Positions 1 through 5,931 of a stretch of DNA of 14,476 nucleotides are shown here, one piece after another (positions within the stretch are counted from its first letter, which is position 1; every line of letters starts with the position of its first letter). This stretch comes from Tritrichomonas foetus (taxonomy: Eukaryota > Parabasalia > Tritrichomonadida > Tritrichomonadidae), in assembly GCA_001839685.1 (NCBI GenBank), contig MLAK01000010.1, forward strand, positions 1-14,476, written 5' to 3'. The translations under genes and the position numbers were made by a program. Under the pieces are notes generated by a model. That model worked only from the letters and a program-made list of their open reading frames with translations, was not told the DNA's origin and searched no databases.

Positions 1-2
1 GT

Positions 3-260
3 TTTCTCATTCATGAAATTTTCAGTTGGGATAAATTGAGCGAAGCGCAATTTATCACAACTGTATACTCTACTAAAAGTGATCTAGTTTTTCCATCATT
101 TTGTGATGATGAACGAAAATCAAATACGATTCAGTTTAATTTTAGTTCCAATTTACATTGTATAGATAACACTATTTTCGGGTTATCAAAATATCATAAT
201 ATGAGCAGGGTTTCCCTATGGATTGATTTCCAATCGATTGGAAAAAATTCACCAACATAA
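3..260 (+). CDS. C-terminal fragment of an unidentified protein (5' end outside window)
   Basis: The frame is open from the window edge to a TAA at 258-260, giving 85 residues. No ATG lies near the left end (only a TTG at 36), so I read it as the 3' end of a gene that begins before the window. The peptide is mixed in composition, with Trp, Cys, Asp and aromatic residues and no low-complexity bias, which looks like a folded domain. The opposite strand in this stretch is broken by stops. The stop codon runs into the sequence TAAA, the known trichomonad poly(A) signal, which can overlap the stop. I do not recognise a family and see no membrane segment. It could instead be a decayed fragment, since the next 2 kb contains gene debris. 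Confidence 0.45.
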   Translation, partial: FLIHEIFSWDKLSEAQFITTVYSTKSDLVFPSFCDDERKSNTIQFNFSSNLHCIDNTIFGLSKYHNMSRVSLWIDFQSIGKNSPT

Positions 261-261
261 A
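258..261 (+). terminator. Possible UAAA poly(A) signal overlapping the stop codon
   Basis: The stop TAA is followed by A, making TAAA. In Trichomonas vaginalis UAAA is the described polyadenylation signal and may include the stop codon. The motif is short and common in AT-rich DNA, so position is the only support. Confidence 0.3.
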
Positions 262-685
262 TGATCATTTAGAAACAAAGTTCTTAAAAATAAATTTATT
301 GTCGGAAATAAGTCAAATTAGCGATCGTAATTTAATAAAGAGATTTAATTGAAATTTCAATGGTTTTCAATTTTCTGTGAAATAATTGAAAAACCTCAAA
401 AAATTAAAATAAAATAAAATAAAATGGGCTTCTTGATTAAGAAGGATCAACTATTTTTGAGAAATAATCTTCCATCGTTTTTAACTTATGAATTCTATAT
501 TGTAGGACATATCATTTGAAAGCAATAAAATAATTTTTAATTAACATAATGAATCTTTTTTTTTTCTTTGAGAATAATGACTTTCTTAGAAATAAAATAT
601 TTCTTTCATTAATAAAGCCTCTTTCTTCAGTGGAGATAGTGTTTGATTGTTGTATGATGAAATATATGAGGGATAGTACATTTTC
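261..685. other. Intergenic, no gene seen
   Basis: AT-rich sequence with stops in every frame. It holds a four-copy AAAAT microsatellite at 406-425 and short T and A runs. I see no RNA gene or promoter that I can support. Confidence 0.6.
406..425 (+). repeat. (AAAAT)4 microsatellite
   Basis: Four perfect copies of the 5-nt unit AAAAT in a row. It is typical simple sequence in AT-rich intergenic DNA and is likely to vary in length between strains. Confidence 0.85.
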
Positions 686-1039
686 TTAAAATGAATTTTC
701 AATAAATATTTGGCGAGTTGAAACATCTGTTTCGTCTTCATATTGATAGCCTGCAATGGCAGTAAATGATAATTTAACTTGATTGTTTACAATATTGATT
801 TGACATTCATTTGGATATTTTGTCATAAATTCCGAATAAATTGTTCTTGGGAAAAGGAGTATAGATATTGCTTTATCGTGTTTTTCAAGAAAGGCAGAGT
901 CAATGAAAGGGAAATTAACTTTGTTCTGTAAAAAATAAAGTGTATGCAGTTGAAAGATTCTGCAATGAATAATTCTTCATATGAAGAAACCCAAGTTACT
1001 AAATCCTTTGACTCATTAATTATTACTCTGTGTGATTTG

Positions 1040-1044
<5 letters not shown>
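686..1044 (-). pseudogene. Frameshifted gene fragment, unidentified
   Basis: On the minus strand two adjoining open frames read as ordinary protein. From 1044 to about 931 the frame gives a peptide containing ESKDLVTWVSSYEEL and AESFNCIHFIF. From 928 to the TAA at 686-688 a second frame gives 80 residues containing FIDSAFLEKHDKAISILLF and SFTAIAGYQYEDE. The frame changes inside a run of six A (plus strand 930-935); one additional base there would make the two frames continuous. The 5' side stops abruptly at an 88-nt homopolymer. There is no start codon, so this is the 3' end of a broken gene, or of an intact gene damaged by homopolymer sequencing errors. I do not recognise the family. An open frame of 80 codons can arise by chance in DNA this AT-rich, so composition and the adjoining second frame are the main support. 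Confidence 0.42.

Positions 1045-1132
<88 letters not shown>
1045..1132. repeat. 88-nt homopolymer T run (A on the minus strand)
   Basis: Every base from 1045 to 1132 is T, flanked by TGTA on the left and CATATAAAA on the right. On the minus strand it is an A run lying immediately 5' of the broken fragment at 686-1044. Possible origins are slippage expansion, the A tail of a retroposed transcript inserted in minus orientation, or an assembly or library artefact. I found no target-site duplication by eye. A poly-Phe reading through it is not a gene. Confidence 0.95.
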
Positions 1133-2304
1133 CATATAAAAATAAGTTTGCAAAATCTCAAAATTCTTTGGAATTCCAAAATATCTGAATGTAAATTCAT
1201 TTCAAAACAGAATTATTAAAGTGAATGAATTTTTGGAATATCAAGAAAATACTTTTATTCCATTTCTTTTAAAAGATTTACAGTGTTCAAATTTATCAAC
1301 TATCATTACAAAAACCTATTGGGAAGAAAAATTTGAACAATTCGATCAATAATCATTAATTCAAATTTTCATGAATTTCACCGAAATTGTATTCATTTTT
1401 TCTTATAATTATAATAAATCACCAGCAAGAAGCAATAATTTGCTATTCTGATCAGAAAATAGAACATTATAAAAAGGATACAACCTTGTTTAGTCCAAAT
1501 TTCCATAAGCTTCCTTTGACCTTATTTGAATATTTCTAACAAAATTTGTCGATAAAAAGAATATGATTTTTAACACAATATTCTAAATAAATTAGATCGA
1601 TCAACAGCAGATTGAATTCCTGTACTCAAAATAAAATAATCATTGGTTTAAACTCAATAGTTAAAGAACTACATCATTGATCTAGAGAAAAGTAGACCTA
1701 TTTAATATCCAGCATTATTAAATTTTTGTCATCTTGGTCATTTCAGATATACTGAAGATTTGCGCATAAACTTTGTTAAAACATTTTTTCTCCTTTCTTT
1801 TTGATTCGTTTTACCTCTATCCACAATAATATTGCAGCTCAACGACTCCTCCAATGACCAAATAGGTCAGCAATGTCAAATCACATTTTTCATATATAAA
1901 AATAAAATATCTTGGCATTCATTCCTTTTCAAGACCATTTTTACGGTATTTTGATGGAAGCATTGCACAAGTATATAAATCACATGCAAATATCTATATA
2001 CAAGTAGTATCACAAGATTTATCAAATGGAAGTTTCCCAGAATTTTCACTAATTTTTGCTTTTCAAAGGTTTTAGCATCACAAAATTATGAACAATTTAT
2101 CAAGAATATATATTTTTATCGCATTTTCATTTTCTTTTGGTCTTACTTTATTTATATTTACTTGGAAAAAGTCTAAAAAAGTATCATTACAAGGACTTTT
2201 GTGCTACTTTTTTGTCTAATTGTAAAATGTTATCGTTTAGTATTCAAATTTTGTCGTTTAATTCATTTTTAAACGTTCGTTTCGTCTAAATAATTTCAAA
2301 ATTT
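1133..2304. other. Intergenic region with short open-frame scraps
   Basis: About 1.2 kb with no ATG-started gene. Three plus-strand open frames look mildly protein-like but lack start codons: 1146-1352 (68 codons, containing FGIPKYLNV and TKTYWEEKFEQFD), 1375-1539 (54 codons, containing CYSDQKIEHYKK) and 1866-2075 (69 codons, containing SQDLSNGSFPEFS). Runs of this length are expected occasionally by chance at this base composition. They could be decayed pieces of one or more genes, but I cannot show that. The last 80 nt should hold the promoter of the gene at 2305. Confidence 0.5.
2233..2283 (+). promoter_or_regulatory. Three spaced TCGTTT elements upstream of the 2305 gene
   Basis: TCGTTT occurs at 2233, 2254 and 2277, with spacings of 21 and 23 bp, or about two helical turns. 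The reverse complement, AAACGA, contains the AACGA core seen in some Myb-type sites. A TCATTTTT at 2263-2270 fits the trichomonad Inr pattern and would give a leader of about 40 nt, longer than usual for the group. All of this is pattern reading only. Confidence 0.25.
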
Positions 2305-4347
2305 ATGCGCAAATCGAAAGGTTCTTATGCAATTAACAAACGCCCAAAAGTTAAAACAATACCACGTAAGAATGCGTCCAAAAATGTAAAGAAAACAAGA
2401 AAAAATAGCGTTGATAAAAATAATGGTATTTCACTTTTTAGCCAAGCGAATAATACCAATTTAAATCACATTTCAAAATCCACTCCAAGAAGAAATAATA
2501 GAAATCACATCAAAATAGTAGATCCTAGACTGAGTAACTTGTCACAGAATTTCGATTTATTTTTGTTAGAGAGAGAATTGAAATCTTTTTTACTAAAAAG
2601 AATAAAAACAATATACTTTAAAAAATGGCGTCATAGATTTGCATCTAGCGTTCTAACTCGTTTTTCAATGCTTAAAAACCAACAAAAAATGAAAAGCACA
2701 TCAAATAATGTGTCCAAAGAAATTCAAAATCAAAAAATATTTTCTGAAACAAAATTCCAACAAAGTAAATCACTACAAAATAGTTCACAATTCAATAAAT
2801 CTTATTCAAGTTCGCCAAAATATAATTCGCCAATGAATTCCCAAAAAATGAATTCTCCAAAAAATAATTCTCAACAAATGAATGCCAGTAAATCTCCAAC
2901 AAATTCGCAAAAAAGTGAAATTCCAATTACAATTAATCAAACTAGAATCCTTAATTCATTATCACCAAAGTCAAATTCCAATAAAATCAATCAAACACCT
3001 CCTAAAGAAAGTTCTGATCCTCGAAAATTAATAAAAAATGTTTTATCACCAGTTTCACCCTCACTTGTTGCTTCACTTTCACCGAAAATTCAAAGTGATT
3101 CCGATTCTTTTTCATTAGATGTCTTTGATAATAACTATCCAAGAATCAAGCAAAAGCAAAGAAATCAATCACCTATAACTAACACTTTACCAAAACGTCA
3201 AAATTCATATAAACATGATAATTCACCAAAAGGAAAAATGTATTTTCAAAATACATTAACAGAATTTGTTCCTTCTGATGAATTTTTAAGTGATTTAGAT
3301 TCTAATATAGATAGTAAATCAAATATACAGAAAGATAAATTCCAAAATTTGCCATATTTCAAACAGAAAGAAGAAAAAGAAAAGGAAAAAGAAGAGAAAG
3401 CCAAAGAAAAATATTTTAATTCAAAATTTGGATCGACTTTACCTGAAGATCTTTTTTCATCAGAAGATGAAAGGCGACAAAAGTTTGTTTCAACAATTTT
3501 CAAAAAAGAGCCTTTAAGTCCGAAAAAATATCAAAACCAAGGCATTGAAACTTCAAAGAATCCAAGTCCTGTTCGAATGGATGAAGAACTACTTATTAAA
3601 GCTGCTCTTTCTGATGAGTTTGTTTCTGATCGATCACCAAGACATTCAAAGAGGAAAATTATTATTGTTCGAGAATATTCTGATTCTAACCCTGATGAAA
3701 ATTCACATGATGAAATAATAATTCGAAATTCATCAAGAGATCGTCAAAATAATTACTTGCCAATTGACAATTCTGTGAAAGAAGACAGAAAGCCCGAAAT
3801 AAATTACCTTCAAACAAGTGCTCCAATAAAAAGAGAAAATCAAAATTATCAGTCACCAATTAAAAAGTTTACATTTTCTGATGAATCCTTTACTGAAAGT
3901 GAAAATGAAAATGATGATTTCAAATTTCCAAATCCTTATAAGACAATGAAGAACGATCGCCAGAATAATTCTACAACATCACTTAGAGTGAGTTTTTCTG
4001 AAGAAGAAACATCAAATTTCAATTCAACATTTCATCGAACGAATGATGGAACAGAAAATCATTTTTCTTCAACAATTGAAATACCAAAAGCGGATATTGG
4101 AACAATTACTTTATCTCAACATAAGAAAAGTGCAGAATCATATTCATCCAATTATGATTCTTATCAATATGATTACAGTCAAAGTGAACAAGAATATTCA
4201 AAAAGGCATTTTCTAAGAAATAATGATAAATTATTGCAAAATAATCAATCGAATTCATCAGATGAGATTGAATATTTGCTTCATGAAGATAATAAGCCAA
4301 TCAAAAGCTTATTTAGCAAAGAATCATATAACGATGATGATTTTTAG
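2305..4347 (+). CDS. Disordered Ser/Asn/Lys-rich protein with one Sfi1-like helical motif
   Basis: This 680-residue protein matches no family I recognise. The start is the first ATG after an in-frame TAA at 2287-2289. Residues 1-36 are strongly basic and include KRPKVK, a possible nuclear localisation signal. Residues 84-112 form the only clearly structured stretch, a Leu-rich helix ending in YFKKWRHRF, which resembles one Sfi1 centrin-binding repeat (LL, then F-x2-W-[KR]). From about 125 to 310 the chain is Ser/Asn/Gln/Pro-rich. I count about 16 Ser/Thr-Pro sites across the protein, suggesting multisite phosphorylation by proline-directed kinases. Residues 352-372 are a charged Lys/Glu stretch. 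After that, acidic clusters recur: SDEFLSD at 324, SDEFVSD at 436 and SDESFTESE at 525, which look like CK2-type sites. The C-terminus is acidic. There is no signal peptide or membrane span. A cytoskeletal, centrosomal or nuclear scaffold is a guess. The gene converges on the eIF4E gene. Confidence 0.85.
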   Translation: MRKSKGSYAINKRPKVKTIPRKNASKNVKKTRKNSVDKNNGISLFSQANNTNLNHISKSTPRRNNRNHIKIVDPRLSNLSQNFDLFLLERELKSFLLKRIKTIYFKKWRHRFASSVLTRFSMLKNQQKMKSTSNNVSKEIQNQKIFSETKFQQSKSLQNSSQFNKSYSSSPKYNSPMNSQKMNSPKNNSQQMNASKSPTNSQKSEIPITINQTRILNSLSPKSNSNKINQTPPKESSDPRKLIKNVLSPVSPSLVASLSPKIQSDSDSFSLDVFDNNYPRIKQKQRNQSPITNTLPKRQNSYKHDNSPKGKMYFQNTLTEFVPSDEFLSDLDSNIDSKSNIQKDKFQNLPYFKQKEEKEKEKEEKAKEKYFNSKFGSTLPEDLFSSEDERRQKFVSTIFKKEPLSPKKYQNQGIETSKNPSPVRMDEELLIKAALSDEFVSDRSPRHSKRKIIIVREYSDSNPDENSHDEIIIRNSSRDRQNNYLPIDNSVKEDRKPEINYLQTSAPIKRENQNYQSPIKKFTFSDESFTESENENDDFKFPNPYKTMKNDRQNNSTTSLRVSFSEEETSNFNSTFHRTNDGTENHFSSTIEIPKADIGTITLSQHKKSAESYSSNYDSYQYDYSQSEQEYSKRHFLRNNDKLLQNNQSNSSDEIEYLLHEDNKPIKSLFSKESYNDDDF

Positions 4348-4816
4348 AGCAACTGTTTATATAGATATATAATATTAAAATGTATGTTATGTTTCCACAT
4401 TTTATTTATATTTATTTTTTGCATCAAGCATTTCCGGAAATTCACAGAGAAAGCAATGCAAATGGCATTTCATAGTCTATTTATCAATAAATCATTTTTA
4501 ACTATAAAACAAGACAGCACTTCACATACGGTTTGTGAAATAAATGAAAAAAAAAAAATCAAGAAATAATAATAATATGAACATCAATTTAATAATACAA
4601 AACTTCACGTAAAATTTTCACAAGAAGTAAAAATTTATAAATTTGGACACATTTTCTATATCTGAGCAAGATTTAATTCGTTCATCAATTATTCAGCACA
4701 AAAGAATAATTTGAAATTCTTCAAAAGCCATAAAAACATCAACAAAATTTGAGATTGAAATCAAATGTGAAATGTGAAATGAAAAACAAAAAGCGAATGA
4801 AAAAAGAACGTTTTTT
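4348..4816. other. Intergenic region between convergent 3' ends
   Basis: Both flanking genes end here. It is AT-rich with A and T runs and a short tandem AAATGTG pair at 4763-4776. An ATG-started 61-codon frame at 4384-4569 is hydrophobic, then Lys-rich, and looks like chance. I see no RNA gene. Confidence 0.6.
4376..4379 (+). terminator. Candidate UAAA poly(A) signal of the 680-residue protein gene
   Basis: TAAA lies about 29 nt after the TAG stop at 4345-4347. That distance fits the short 3' untranslated regions described in trichomonads. The motif is common in AT-rich sequence. Confidence 0.3.
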
Positions 4817-5413
4817 TCAGGCATCTTGTTTTCCTTTTGTCATTATTTTCATTGCTGGTCCATCGGATTCAATTATGTATTGAATTTGCGTTTTTGAAGC
4901 GGAAGTATTCATCATATCACTAAATGGTGAATAATCAATCTTTGTTTTGTGGGGAAGGCCGAGTTCCCTCCACAGAGTGGAGCAGATTTCCATTCTTGCT
5001 ACCTCATTTGAAGCTGTTCTGTGCCAGATATATAGATCGACTTTCGGCCGAGTTGAAACAGCAGCACCGTTTACGTCACCTGGAAATTGTTCGCTGATCA
5101 TTGCGAGGAGTAATTTCTCCCATAGAAATTTGACTTGGCCTTTTGGCAATCTCAGCAAAAATGATCCGCCTTTGATATTATCGGCGTCTTCCCACATTGC
5201 GCGGGAGTCGCCTCGGAAGAGATGAAGAGCGATTGTTGCGGGAAGTTTATCTGGCCTAATTAAATGCGAATAAATCGACCAAAATTCTTCACATGTAAAA
5301 ACTTTACCAATTTTATGGATACTTTCTTCATAATTCATATCTGGAGAGTTTGCAGGCGGGCGCTGGAAGTAATAAAATGTCCACGGCGTTTCAAGTGGGT
5401 GTGCGATTGTCAT
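4817..5413 (-). CDS. eIF4E: eIF4E-family mRNA cap-binding protein (4EHP/nCBP-like)
   Basis: A 198-residue protein with the whole eIF4E core in order. It binds the m7G cap of mRNA in the cytoplasm, to promote translation or, in 4EHP-type members, to repress it. Landmarks are HPLETPW (5-11), EEFWSIYSHL (42-51), AMWED (72-76), KGG (81-83), LWEKLLLAMISEQF (97-110) and YIWHRTASN (128-136). By motif alignment Trp74 and Glu75 match cap-binding W102/E103 of human eIF4E, Arg122 matches R157 and Trp130 matches W166. The other cap-stacking Trp (human W56) is Tyr28, as in 4EHP and nCBP. Trp45 matches W73 on the dorsal eIF4G/4E-BP face. Human W46 and W113 correspond to Tyr14 and Phe85. The N-terminal tail before HPL is only four residues. 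The ATG is the first after an in-frame TGA, 17 nt below an Inr-like motif. The gene is distinctly GC-richer than its surroundings. The family is certain; the exact class is not. Confidence 0.95.
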   Translation of the reverse strand: MTIAHPLETPWTFYYFQRPPANSPDMNYEESIHKIGKVFTCEEFWSIYSHLIRPDKLPATIALHLFRGDSRAMWEDADNIKGGSFLLRLPKGQVKFLWEKLLLAMISEQFPGDVNGAAVSTRPKVDLYIWHRTASNEVARMEICSTLWRELGLPHKTKIDYSPFSDMMNTSASKTQIQYIIESDGPAMKIMTKGKQDA

Positions 5414-5424
5414 TGTTCGAAAAT

Positions 5425-5432
5425 CTCAGTGA
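5425..5432 (-). promoter_or_regulatory. Candidate Inr of the eIF4E gene
   Basis: Minus-strand TCACTGAG is preceded by a T run. Its A (position 5430) lies 17 nt before the ATG. It fits the first five bases of the trichomonad initiator TCA(+1)-pyrimidine-[TA], and the spacing suits the short leaders of that group. The later positions fit less well. Confidence 0.35.
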
Positions 5433-5443
5433 AAAAATGTTGA

Positions 5444-5461
5444 TCATATTCGGTCATATTC
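5444..5461 (-). promoter_or_regulatory. Paired GAATATGA elements upstream of the eIF4E gene
   Basis: GAATATGA (minus strand) occurs twice with starts exactly 10 bp apart, 14 to 31 bp upstream of the candidate start site at 5430. A direct repeat at one helical turn is a plausible protein-binding site. No known factor is implied. Confidence 0.3.
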
Positions 5462-5715
5462 ACCATTCAAAAAGTTGCTGAATCTAGCCATTTTTTCATA
5501 GAAAATTTCTTCCACATCGTTATTTTGGAAAAGGTTAGCATTTCAATGTTAATTTGGTCATGGATATCAAAAAGTGGTTTTCGTCTATAATACAATTTGA
5601 GTGGTTGATGATAGATTTATGACTGAATAGTCGAAATGGGAAAACAAAAAGTTTCTTGAGTGATTGAAAACATATCGAGGATCACCTTTTCAAATAAGAA
5701 ATATCACTTTGTTTC

Positions 5716-5759
5716 TTTATTAGTGGATTAGTTATAAATTAAACTAATTTACTAATAAA
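5716..5759. repeat. 18-bp inverted repeat with an 8-nt loop
   Basis: The left arm (5716-5733) and right arm (5742-5759) pair over 18 positions, with loop ATAAATTA. The only two imperfect positions are adjacent: GG opposite TT. In plus-strand RNA these would be G-U pairs, making a continuous stem. In minus-strand RNA they would be C-A mismatches. It lies between the giant gene and the eIF4E gene. It could be a cruciform, a remnant of a small inverted-repeat element, or chance in very AT-rich DNA. Confidence 0.6.
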
Positions 5760-5931
5760 ATTTATTTGTCATTTAATAAATATAAACAATTTAAAATTTT
5801 AATTTTTTTATTTAGCATTTTTTCTTGTTGGCGAGAGTACCCAAAATGATTTTCTGAATGATCATAAGGATTTCTCAACGAATCAACCTCTCAAATCCAC
5901 ATATACTCCAACAATTGGAAGCTGTGTTAAA

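Larger units (their letters stand above)
5414..5931. other. Intergenic region between two same-strand genes
   Basis: It carries the promoter of the eIF4E gene at its left end and the 3' flank of the giant gene at its right end. It contains a hairpin at 5716-5759 and is very AT-rich from about 5700 to 5820. Minus-strand TAAA motifs appear near 5810, about 120 nt past the giant gene's stop. No coding frame of note. Confidence 0.55.

Noticed and set aside
227..244. Perfect 18-nt palindrome centred on ATCGAT
   Set aside because: It lies inside the coding fragment and is isolated. Similar short palindromes at 1167-1180, 4430-4441 and 14459-14472 show these occur by chance here.
36..260. A self-contained 74-codon gene starting at 36
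   Set aside because: The codon at 36 is TTG and the frame is open to the window edge, so this is the tail of a longer frame.
944..1219. ATG-started frame containing a long poly-Phe run
   Set aside because: It exists only because the 88-T tract has no stops; its left part is the antisense of the better minus-strand frame.
4384..4569. 61-codon ATG-started frame after the 680-residue protein gene
   Set aside because: Low-complexity composition, ends in a poly-Lys A run, has no recognisable motif and lies in the 3' flank.
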